A stretch of 6,708 bases of DNA from Desulfotignum sp. (GTDB lineage: Bacteria > Desulfobacterota > Desulfobacteria > Desulfobacterales > Desulfobacteraceae). Below are positions 1-6,152 of this stretch, piece by piece. The position numbers and the translations under genes were made by a program. Numbering within the stretch: position 1 is the stretch's first letter; each line of letters begins with the position of its first letter. Below the pieces are notes generated by a model. It was not told the DNA's origin. It ran no database searches and saw only the letters and a program-made list of their open reading frames with translations. The stretch spans positions 1 through 6,708 of the forward strand of contig JAIPDY010000179.1 of assembly GCA_021737445.1 (NCBI GenBank), written 5' to 3'.

Positions 1-950
1 TTTTTAATAAACAGACAATTGACAGCATCCCCCTGGGGGATATGCAAAAAGCTGTTGAGCATGCCTATACAATGCTTCTGGACAATGCCTGCCACATGCC
101 GGACCGTATGCATGTGCCCCATGGAGACAACACCCTTTTACTGATGCCCTGTTTTGCAAAGGACCATTTTGCCACCAAACTGGTGACCGTGTTTCCAAAA
201 GCGGCCCGATCCGGTTTGCCGGTGGTGAACGGCATGGTGGTACTGGCGGACAACCTTACCGGCCAGCCCCTTGCCATCATGGATGGAGCCGCCTTGACCG
301 CCCGGAGGACCGGGGCTGTGGGGGGTGTGGCTGTGGACCGTCTGTCCCTGGAAACGGTTCATACCGCAGGAATCATCGGAGCTGGTATCCAGGGCCGCAG
401 CCAGGCGGACTACCTGCTGTTCAACCGGCAGGTCACCACACTGTGGGTGGCGGATCTTGACCGGAAAGCTGCTGAAAGCATGGCCCGGGACCTTGAAAAA
501 ACATATCCCCATGTCACCTGCCGGGTGGCAAAAACCGCCCGGCACCTGGTGGATGATTCCCAGGTGGTTATTGCGGCCACCACCAGCCGTCAGCCGGTAT
601 TTGAGGCAGAGCCCGCAGATATAAAAGGCAAGACCTTTATTTCCATAGGTTCTTTTACCCCGCAGATGAAAGAATTTCCTGATGCGGTTATTGCCGGGGC
701 AGACGGTGTGTATATGGATACCCTGTTTGCTGCAAAAGAATCCGGTGATCTCTGCATCCCTCTTGCCAATAAGGTGGTGACAAAAAATTTCATCCAGCCC
801 TTTGCAGAAGTGATCCGGAATCCTGTGGAAACCCGGAACAAAACCTATTTTTTTAAATCCGTGGGAATGGCCCTGTTTGACCTGACAGCGGCTTCAGCAG
901 TTTTTACATGGGGTAAAGAAAAAAACCTGGGCCAGATACTTGATGTCTGA
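1..950 (+). CDS. Ornithine cyclodeaminase / mu-crystallin family NAD(P)-dependent enzyme, 5' end cut by window
   Basis: The family comprises cytosolic enzymes that act on amino or imino acids: ornithine cyclodeaminase (ornithine to proline plus ammonia), pyrroline-2-carboxylate reductase, or an alanine dehydrogenase. The sequence does not say which. The frame is open from the left edge, and the residues before the first ATG (position 42) match the conserved N-terminal strand and helix, so the true start lies just upstream and ATG 42 is probably not it. About 315 residues are visible, against roughly 310-350 for the family. Counting from ATG 42, I see the substrate-site Lys46 in TKLVTVFP, the RRTGA segment at 88-92, the Rossmann loop GAGIQG at 113-118, acidic Asp138/Asp140 after the second strand (suggesting NAD rather than NADP), Asp226 in VYMDT at the place of the catalytic Asp, and the C-terminal KSVGMALFD segment. 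It stops at TGA 948-950. It converges with the tRNA gene, and I see no terminator between them. Confidence 0.88.
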   Translation, partial: FNKQTIDSIPLGDMQKAVEHAYTMLLDNACHMPDRMHVPHGDNTLLLMPCFAKDHFATKLVTVFPKAARSGLPVVNGMVVLADNLTGQPLAIMDGAALTARRTGAVGGVAVDRLSLETVHTAGIIGAGIQGRSQADYLLFNRQVTTLWVADLDRKAAESMARDLEKTYPHVTCRVAKTARHLVDDSQVVIAATTSRQPVFEAEPADIKGKTFISIGSFTPQMKEFPDAVIAGADGVYMDTLFAAKESGDLCIPLANKVVTKNFIQPFAEVIRNPVETRNKTYFFKSVGMALFDLTAASAVFTWGKEKNLGQILDV

Positions 951-980
951 AATAGAAAGAAAAGGTCCCTTAAATAAAAA

Positions 981-1055
981 TGGAGCGGGAAACGGGATTT
1001 GAACCCGCGACTTCGACCTTGGCAAGGTCGCACTCTACCACTGAGTTATTCCCGC
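981..1055 (-). tRNA. tRNA-Gly (anticodon GCC)
   Basis: The reverse strand folds into a complete cloverleaf of 75 nt including the encoded 3' CCA (981-983). Reading 5' to 3', the acceptor strand GCGGGAA (1055-1049) pairs with TTCCCGC. The D arm is ACTC/GAGT with an AGTGGTA loop. The anticodon arm is CGACC/GGTCG with loop TTGCCAA, giving anticodon GCC, which reads the glycine codons GGC and GGU. The T arm is GCGGG/CCCGT with loop TTCAAAT. The discriminator base is U. It lies alone, antisense to the two flanking + strand genes. A T-rich stretch follows the CCA directly (about 972-980) and may help termination, but there is no separate hairpin. Confidence 0.97.
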
Positions 1056-1073
1056 TCAGCAAAAAGTTTGTCT

Positions 1074-1102
1074 TTTCTACTGTAAAATATCTGCCTTGTC
1101 AA
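1074..1102 (-). promoter_or_regulatory. Sigma70-type promoter for tRNA-Gly
   Basis: On the reverse strand a perfect -35 box TTGACA (1102-1097) is followed by a 17-bp spacer and a -10-like TAGAAA (1079-1074, four of six consensus bases). Transcription would begin around 1067, leaving a leader of about 12 nt before the mature tRNA 5' end at 1055, which is typical for a tRNA gene. Position and spacing are seen directly; activity is inferred. Confidence 0.65.
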
Positions 1103-1149
1103 GCATGTTGTTGAAATTTTCAAACAGGACAAAAAAGGGCCGGACATGT

Positions 1150-2154
1150 ATGGAAAATGTATTGGTTACAGGCGGCGGAGGCTTTCTTGGCCGGGCAATT
1201 GTAAAACAGCTGCTGCAAAAAAAAATCAGGGTCACCTCTTTTTGCCGGCGCAGATACCAGGGCGTAGAACAGATGGGGGCTGATCAGATCCAGGGAGATC
1301 TGACAGATGCACACGCTGTCATGGCAGCGGTAAACGGCATGGACACGGTTTTTCATGTGGCGGCAAAGCCCGGATTGTGGGGAACTTATGACAGCTATTA
1401 CCGGATTAATGTTACCGGCACCCGCCATGTGATCGATGCCTGCCGGGCACAGGGTGTGGAAAAACTGGTTTACACAAGCTCCCCCAGTGTTGTATTCAAT
1501 GAATCCCACATGGAGAATGTGGATGAATCGGTTCCCTATCCAGACACCTATCTTGCTCCTTATCCAAAAACCAAGGCCATGGCGGAAAAACTGGTGCGAA
1601 AGGCTGCAGAACAAGGGCTTTTGGCCATTATCCTGCGGCCCCACCTGATCTGGGGACCCGAAGACAACCACCTGGTTCCCGGTATCATCAAAAGGGCGGG
1701 AAAGTTGAAAATCGTGGGTCCCACTGATGATCTGGTGGATACAATTTATGTGGACAATGCTGCCTGGGCCCATATCCTGGCGGCGGAAAAACTGGAACAG
1801 AACCCGGATCTGTCCGGCAGAATCTATTTTATCAGCCAGAATGAACCGGTATCCAAATGGCAGATGGCCAATGCATTTTTAAAAGCAGCCGGCCTGCCCC
1901 CTGTAAAAGGGCATGTTTCAGCAGGTGCTGCCTATGCAGCCGGGTGGTTTTTTGAAGCTGTGTACAAGGTCTTGAGAATCAAAAAAGAGCCGCCCATGAC
2001 CCGTTTTGCAGCCAGGGAACTGGCCACTTCCCACTGGTTTGATATCACCCGGGCCAAAAAAGAGCTGGGGTATTACCCGAAAATATCCACACAAGAGGGC
2101 CTCAAGCGCCTGGAACAATATTTGTCCAGAAAAAATCAAAATGGCGTGTACTGA
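1150..2154 (+). CDS. Extended SDR, NAD(P)-dependent epimerase/dehydratase family, OleD / 3-beta-HSD-like
   Basis: This is a predicted cytosolic NAD(P)-dependent oxidoreductase of 334 residues. The nucleotide-binding motif TGGGGFLG is at 7-14, the acidic residue of GDLTD at 49-53, the strand VFHVAAKPGLWG at 67-78, the catalytic Ser region YTSSPS at 108-113, and the catalytic YPKTK (Tyr138, Lys142). The segments RPHLIWGPEDNHLVP (163-177) and DLVDTIYVDNAAWAH (194-208) closely resemble OleD, the 2-alkyl-3-ketoalkanoate reductase of long-chain olefin synthesis, and bacterial sterol dehydrogenases. No oleA, oleB or oleC is in view, so the substrate is open. The start is ATG 1150: the Rossmann motif follows at once, as in relatives, and AAGGG (1135-1139) lies 10 nt upstream. 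The frame can be extended to TTG 1096 or ATG 1105, but those codons fall in or next to the tRNA promoter and add 18 or 15 unconserved residues. The 3' end overlaps the convergent nitroreductase gene by 19 bp. Confidence 0.88.
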   Translation: MENVLVTGGGGFLGRAIVKQLLQKKIRVTSFCRRRYQGVEQMGADQIQGDLTDAHAVMAAVNGMDTVFHVAAKPGLWGTYDSYYRINVTGTRHVIDACRAQGVEKLVYTSSPSVVFNESHMENVDESVPYPDTYLAPYPKTKAMAEKLVRKAAEQGLLAIILRPHLIWGPEDNHLVPGIIKRAGKLKIVGPTDDLVDTIYVDNAAWAHILAAEKLEQNPDLSGRIYFISQNEPVSKWQMANAFLKAAGLPPVKGHVSAGAAYAAGWFFEAVYKVLRIKKEPPMTRFAARELATSHWFDITRAKKELGYYPKISTQEGLKRLEQYLSRKNQNGVY

Positions 2155-2666
2155 TTGAAGAAAATCTTGTCATAGGCCAGGGTTTCTTTTGCATGCCCCT
2201 GTTTGATTTCTTCAGGATATCCAATGGCGAGAATGGATTCAACCTGCAGGTTTTCGGGTATGTGCAGAATCTCTTTGATATAGGCATCAGCTGTTTTTGC
2301 CGAAGAATGGTCCCGTTTGCGGATCTGTATCCAGCAGGACCCAAGACCCAGGCCCTGGGCTGCCAGATGGATAAAAGTGGATGCGATGGCAGTGTCTTCC
2401 ACCCATACATCACTGGCAGAGGGGTCTGCGCAGACCACAATACCCAGGGGAGCGTTTTTTAAAAAAGATGATCCATGGGGTTTTGCCAGGGCCAGTTTTT
2501 TGAGAAGCTCGGTTTGATTCACCACCACAAATTGCCAGGGTTTGATATCCCTTGAGGAAAAAGATCTTAAGGCAGCTTCGATCAAGCGGTCAACTTTTTC
2601 TTTTTCAACCTTCCGGTCCGTAAATGTTCTGATGCTTCTGCGTTTTTGGATCTGTTCAAAAAACAT
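2136..2666 (-). CDS. Nitroreductase-family flavoprotein
   Basis: This is a 176-residue FMN-dependent oxidoreductase of the nitroreductase fold, probably a cytosolic homodimer using NAD(P)H. The physiological substrate cannot be read from sequence. Near the N-terminus RRSIR (9-13) is the usual FMN-phosphate-binding motif. SSRDIKPWQFVVV (37-49) corresponds to the 'sPsa.N.QPw.fvvv' segment, with Ser-Arg-Asp-Ile-Lys replacing the commoner Ala-x-Asn-x-Gln. WVEDTAIASTFIHLAAQGLGLGSCWI (88-113) is the dimer-interface helix followed by the Gly-rich turn, and AIGYPEE (147-153) is the family's C-terminal strand. The length fits the short subfamily. The start is supported by AGGAGA at 2672-2677, 5 nt before the ATG. 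It lies 18 bp downstream of fxsA and is probably cotranscribed with it. The 3' end overlaps the convergent SDR gene, so no intergenic terminator fits between them. Confidence 0.9.
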   Translation of the reverse strand: MFFEQIQKRRSIRTFTDRKVEKEKVDRLIEAALRSFSSRDIKPWQFVVVNQTELLKKLALAKPHGSSFLKNAPLGIVVCADPSASDVWVEDTAIASTFIHLAAQGLGLGSCWIQIRKRDHSSAKTADAYIKEILHIPENLQVESILAIGYPEEIKQGHAKETLAYDKIFFNQYTPF

Positions 2667-2684
2667 AAATATCTCCTGTGGATG

Positions 2685-3080
2685 TCAATGAAAGCGGGTG
2701 ATGTCAATACTTCCTTTGGCGTGCATCTCATCAAATTTTTTGCGCAAAAACCGTTTGAAACGGTTCCGGGTGACCGGCCACAGCATCATCAGCCCCAGGG
2801 CATCTGTGATAAGTCCCGGTGTGACCAGAACCAGGCCGGCAATGAGGATAATCAGCCCGTCCATTAATTCTTCAGCCGGCATGATGCCCTGCTGCAGATT
2901 CATGCGGACCTTGAGCATGGTGTGCATGCCCTCCATTCTGGCCAGCCAGGCGCCGGCAAATCCGGTAAGGATCACCAGCAAGATAGTGTTGAACCCGCCG
3001 ATGATGGTTCCCACTTTGATGAGCAGATAAAGTTCCACCACCGGTATAAGGGTAAAACATAAAAAAAGCTTGAACAGCAT
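2685..3080 (-). CDS. fxsA: FxsA-family inner membrane protein
   Basis: This is a small integral membrane protein of 131 residues. In E. coli, overexpressed FxsA relieves F-plasmid exclusion of phage T7; its normal role is not established. Hydrophobic segments lie at about 1-20, 26-46 and 72-102, followed by a basic tail (WPVTRNRFKRFLRKK, 101-115) that is likely cytoplasmic. Family hallmarks seen are PVVELYLLIKVGTIIG (13-28), the Gly/Ala-rich TGFAGAWLARMEG (39-51), and TPGLITDALGLMMLWPVTR (87-105). The start is ATG 3078-3080. The frame extends in-frame to TTG 3092, but those bases form the ribosome binding site GGAG (3087-3090), so the TTG is unlikely to be the start. It is first in a likely two-gene unit with the nitroreductase gene, behind its own promoter. 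It is shorter than E. coli FxsA, which has a longer C-terminal tail. Confidence 0.88.
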   Translation of the reverse strand: MLFKLFLCFTLIPVVELYLLIKVGTIIGGFNTILLVILTGFAGAWLARMEGMHTMLKVRMNLQQGIMPAEELMDGLIILIAGLVLVTPGLITDALGLMMLWPVTRNRFKRFLRKKFDEMHAKGSIDITRFH

Positions 3081-3086
3081 GTTTGA

Positions 3087-3090
3087 CTCC
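3087..3090 (-). promoter_or_regulatory. Ribosome binding site that fixes the fxsA start
   Basis: The reverse strand reads TTGGAGTCAAAC directly before ATG 3080, so GGAG lies 6 nt before the ATG. The TTG that a gene finder could take as a start four codons upstream shares its last base with this site, which favours the ATG. Confidence 0.7.
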
Positions 3091-3113
3091 AAAAAGTTTA
3101 GATGTATGACAAC

Positions 3114-3141
3114 ATTATGATGATAAACCCGGGTTTGTCAA
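3114..3141 (-). promoter_or_regulatory. Sigma70-type promoter upstream of fxsA
   Basis: On the reverse strand the -35 box TTGACA (3141-3136) is a perfect consensus match. A 16-bp spacer follows, then the -10 box CATAAT (3119-3114), which matches five of six bases. Transcription would start around 3107, about 27 nt before the fxsA ATG, leaving room for the GGAG site. The remainder of the aat-fxsA gap (3142-3188) shows no convincing terminator hairpin, so readthrough from the aat operon may also occur. Boxes and spacing are seen directly; function is inferred. Confidence 0.7.
3125..3136. repeat. 12-bp perfect palindrome in the fxsA promoter spacer
   Basis: AAACCCGGGTTT is a perfect self-complementary sequence. 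It fills the spacer from the last base of the -35 box to five bases before the -10 box. It has no loop, so it looks more like a protein-binding dyad than a hairpin. It could be an operator, but one copy of 12 bp may also be chance. Confidence 0.4.
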
Positions 3142-3188
3142 GAAAACGCATAAGTTGCACAATATTCTGTCTGAGGATTGCCACAGAT

Positions 3189-3887
3189 TCAAACAGTCCG
3201 TGTCGACAGTGTCTGCCAGAGGTCAGGGTCAGGTTTTCTGATGATGGAACGGCTCAAAATATCCAGAAACTGTTGCCGGGATATTTCAACCGCCCCCATC
3301 TGACACAGATGATCGGTCGTCACCTGGCAGTCGATGATGTCAAATTCATGGTGCTCCAGATGGCGGGCCAGGGCCACCAGGGCCACTTTGGATGCATCCC
3401 TTTCAAGACTGAACATCGATTCTCCGAAAAAGGAACATCCGATACTGACACCATACAACCCGCCCACCAGCCTGTCCCGGTGCCAGGTCTCAATTGAGTG
3501 GGCATATCCTTTCCGGTGCAGGGCAATGTACGCATCCACCATCTCTGCCACCAGCCAGGTGCCTTCATCCGGGTGTTTCCTGGGTCTGGCACAGGCCTGT
3601 ATGGTCTGCTCAAACGCCTGGTCTACCGTTATTGTGAACTCATCTCTTTTTATTTTTTTACCCAGGCTTCTGGAAATTCGGATCCGGGAGGGAAACAGCA
3701 CCAGGCGGGGATCCGGAGACCACCATAATATGGGTTCGCTTTCTGAAAACCAGGGAAAAATACCATTCTGATAAGCCAGCAGCAGTCTGTCACAGGAAAG
3801 ATCCCCGCCGATGCACAAAAGGCCGTCAGATCTGGCCAGCCATGCCGGCGGAAATTCCATTTGATGTGACAACCTGAAAAGGGGCAT
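3189..3887 (-). CDS. aat: Leucyl/phenylalanyl-tRNA-protein transferase
   Basis: This cytosolic enzyme transfers Leu or Phe from aminoacyl-tRNA to the N-terminus of proteins starting with Lys or Arg, creating an N-degron read by ClpS. It has 232 residues, close to the E. coli enzyme. Family motifs run in order: GGDLS (27-31), NGIFPWF (41-47), WWSPDPR (55-61), TWL (110-112), AHSIETW (129-135), GGLYG (142-146), GESMFS (155-160), DASK (164-167) and DCQ (186-188). The residues tied to catalysis in the E. coli enzyme, Glu156, Asp186 and Gln188, occur here at the same numbers. The start ATG (3887-3885) directly abuts the clpA stop codon (TGAATG) with only a weak AGAG upstream, which suggests reinitiation by ribosomes finishing clpA. 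This links the tagging enzyme to the machine that degrades its products. A 108-bp gap with a new promoter follows before fxsA. Confidence 0.97.
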   Translation of the reverse strand: MPLFRLSHQMEFPPAWLARSDGLLCIGGDLSCDRLLLAYQNGIFPWFSESEPILWWSPDPRLVLFPSRIRISRSLGKKIKRDEFTITVDQAFEQTIQACARPRKHPDEGTWLVAEMVDAYIALHRKGYAHSIETWHRDRLVGGLYGVSIGCSFFGESMFSLERDASKVALVALARHLEHHEFDIIDCQVTTDHLCQMGAVEISRQQFLDILSRSIIRKPDPDLWQTLSTRTV

Positions 3888-6146
3888 TCAGCTCTTGAAA
3901 TGAAATGTCAGCTGGTCATTTTTCAGGCCGATAGTGATTTTGCCGCCTTTTGCCAGTTTCCCGAAAAGGATCTCATCGGTGAGTCTGTCTTTGATGCGGG
4001 TCTGGATCAGCCTGGCAAGAGGGCGGGCGCCGAATTTGGGGTCATAGCCTTTTTGGGCCAGAAACGCCCGGGCATTTGCTGAATAGCCCAAAGAGATATC
4101 CTTGGGCTTGAGCATCTGTTTCAATTCCCCCATCTCTTTGTCCACAATCATTTCCATTATCTGTGTGGACAGGTGGTTGAACTGGACAATGCCGTCCAGG
4201 CGGTTTCGAAATTCCGGACTGAAGGTTTGTTCCACCGCTTTCAATCCTCTGGTATCCTCTTTTGTGTTCTGTGCCCCGAATCCGATGCTGTTGACACTCA
4301 GCTCCCTGGCCCCGGCATTGGAGGTCATGATCAAAATCACATTGCGGAAATCAGCTGCCTTGCCGTTGTTGTCTGTTAAGGTGGCATAATCCATCACCTG
4401 GAGCAGGATATTGTACAGGTCCATGTGGGCTTTTTCAATTTCATCCAGGAGCAGTACACAATGGGGGTGTTTGCGGATATTGTCCGTAAGAATACCCCCC
4501 TGGTCAAAGCCCACATATCCGGGCGGGGCACCGATGAGACGTGAGACCGCATGTTTTTCCATGTATTCGCTCATATCAAATCTCAAAAACGCAATGCCCA
4601 TGCTGGATGCAAGCTGCTTGGCCACCTCGGTTTTTCCCACGCCGGTGGGGCCGGTGAACAAAAATGAGCCCACAGGCCGGTCCGGGGCTGCCAGGCCTGC
4701 CCTGGACCTTTTGATGGCGGTGGTCAGTGTCTGGATGGCGTCATCCTGCCCGAAAATCACTTTGGAAAGACGTAACGGCAAAGATTCCAGATTGGCTTTG
4801 TCAGTGGCGGTCACCGATGTTACCGGCACTTTGGCAATTTTGGCCACAATGTTTTCAATATCTTTGGGAGTGACGTTCTTGCGGCTGGCAGCTCCCTTGA
4901 GGCGTAAAAATGCACCGGATTCATCAATCACATCAATGGCCTTGTCCGGCAGAAACCGGTCGTTGATATATTTGTCTGACAGAAAGGCAGCCGCCTCGAT
5001 GGTTTGATCCGAGTATTTGAGCCCATGGTGTTTTTCATAATAGGGACGTAACCCCATGAGAATCAGGCGGGTTTCTTCAACACTGGGTTCAGACACCTCA
5101 ATTTTTTCGAACCGGCGGGAAAAAGCCCGGTCTTTTTCAAAATGGTTTTTGTATTCCTCATAGGTGGTGGTGCCGATGCATTTGATATCCCCGGAAGACA
5201 ATGCCGGCTTCAGGATATTGGACGCATCCATGGAACCGGAACTGGTGGCACCGGCTCCCACGACTGTGTGGATTTCATCAATGACCAGCAGGGCATTTTC
5301 CTTTTCTTCCAGAGCACTGATGACATCCTTGAGACGCTGTTCAAAATCGCCCCGATATTTGGTGCCGGCCAGCAGTGCACCCATGTCCAGGGAAAACAGT
5401 TCGTTGTCCTGAAGCAGGGCAGGCACTTCCCGGTTGTGAATTTTCAAGGCCAGGCCTTCGGCAATAGCGGTTTTGCCCACGCCCGGGTCCCCGACCAGTA
5501 TGGGATTGTTCTTTCTGCGGCGGCAGAGCACCTGCATCACCCGGTCGATTTCATTTTCCCGGCCTATGAGGGGATCAATCTTATTGGTTTGTGCCCGGGT
5601 AAGCAGATTGGTGGTAAAAATCTCCAGGGGATCCTTTTTTTTCTGACGCTGGGTCTTTCGATCATCCATCTTGAACATTTTCTGGGCCGGATCAGGATGC
5701 TGTTTGGCTTTTTTTTCCGTTGCCGTGGCATGGGAGATGTGGCGCAAAACATCCAGGCGGGTGATTCCTTCCGACTCCAGGTAAAATGCTGCGTGGGAAT
5801 CTTTTTCCTGAAAGATGGATGCCAAAATATCCCCCAGGTTCACCTCGGTTTTTTCAGCCGATCTGGCATGGTTGATGGCCCGCTGAATCATGCGCTGGAA
5901 CCCTATGGTCTGCTGAAGCACATATTCTTCCTGAGAATCGATCTTGGTGAGTTTTTCTTCAAAGAATTTTTCCAGTTCATGTTTTATCTGTTCAGGGTTG
6001 CCCCCGCATTTTGCTATAGTTTCAGAACCTGATTCATGGTTCAGGATCGCATAAAGAACATGTTCCACGCATACATATTCGTGACGCCTTTTTTTGGCTT
6101 CTCTTACGGCAAAACCAAGGGCTGTGCTCAGTTCTTTGCTAATCAT
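3888..6146 (-). CDS. clpA: ATP-dependent Clp protease ATPase subunit ClpA
   Basis: This AAA+ unfoldase forms a hexamer on ClpP and feeds it substrates, including N-degron proteins delivered by ClpS. It has 752 residues, near the E. coli length. The Clp N-domain is at about 1-145 (the ClpS docking domain), followed by a charged linker (about 143-173). D1 has Walker A GDPGVGKT (219-226), pore loop around Tyr264, Walker B LLVIDE (286-291) and arginine fingers Arg344/Arg345. D2 has Walker A GPTGVGKT (499-506), pore loop GYVG (543-546), Walker B VLLLDE (564-569), sensor-1 Asn610, the ClpP-docking tripeptide IGF (621-623) and sensor-2 GARPL (706-710). There is no coiled-coil middle domain between D1 and D2, which separates it from ClpB and ClpC, and the IGF loop indicates a ClpP partner. 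AAGGAG (6156-6161) lies 9 nt before the ATG, inside the last clpS codons. Its stop codon touches the aat start. Confidence 0.98.
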   Translation of the reverse strand: MISKELSTALGFAVREAKKRRHEYVCVEHVLYAILNHESGSETIAKCGGNPEQIKHELEKFFEEKLTKIDSQEEYVLQQTIGFQRMIQRAINHARSAEKTEVNLGDILASIFQEKDSHAAFYLESEGITRLDVLRHISHATATEKKAKQHPDPAQKMFKMDDRKTQRQKKKDPLEIFTTNLLTRAQTNKIDPLIGRENEIDRVMQVLCRRRKNNPILVGDPGVGKTAIAEGLALKIHNREVPALLQDNELFSLDMGALLAGTKYRGDFEQRLKDVISALEEKENALLVIDEIHTVVGAGATSSGSMDASNILKPALSSGDIKCIGTTTYEEYKNHFEKDRAFSRRFEKIEVSEPSVEETRLILMGLRPYYEKHHGLKYSDQTIEAAAFLSDKYINDRFLPDKAIDVIDESGAFLRLKGAASRKNVTPKDIENIVAKIAKVPVTSVTATDKANLESLPLRLSKVIFGQDDAIQTLTTAIKRSRAGLAAPDRPVGSFLFTGPTGVGKTEVAKQLASSMGIAFLRFDMSEYMEKHAVSRLIGAPPGYVGFDQGGILTDNIRKHPHCVLLLDEIEKAHMDLYNILLQVMDYATLTDNNGKAADFRNVILIMTSNAGARELSVNSIGFGAQNTKEDTRGLKAVEQTFSPEFRNRLDGIVQFNHLSTQIMEMIVDKEMGELKQMLKPKDISLGYSANARAFLAQKGYDPKFGARPLARLIQTRIKDRLTDEILFGKLAKGGKITIGLKNDQLTFHFKS

Positions 6147-6152
6147 ACCTGC

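Noticed and set aside
138..545. A 135-codon antisense frame inside the ornithine cyclodeaminase-family gene
   Set aside because: It is a shadow of the real frame; the composition is rich in Gly, His and Pro with no family resemblance.
951..980. AAGG-TC-CCTT followed by an A-rich run as a terminator between the cyclodeaminase-family gene and the tRNA
   Set aside because: The loop would be two bases and the stem only four pairs, too small for an intrinsic terminator on either strand.
845..1033. A short reverse-strand frame running through the tRNA-Gly gene
   Set aside because: It starts inside the tRNA, which is unambiguous, and continues into the 3' end of the cyclodeaminase-family gene on the other strand.
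1111..1123. Inverted repeat TTGAAA-T-TTTCAA upstream of the SDR gene
   Set aside because: Six-base arms in AT-rich sequence are expected by chance; there is no second copy and no clear promoter overlap, so I do not call it an operator.
1120..1773. A 217-codon antisense frame inside the SDR gene
   Set aside because: It is fully covered by a well-supported gene on the other strand and shows no domain or plausible ribosome binding site.
5142..6032. A 296-codon open frame antisense to the 5' half of clpA
   Set aside because: It lies wholly inside a clpA reading frame that is conserved from end to end, its protein has no recognisable domain, and long antisense frames are common opposite a codon-biased gene.
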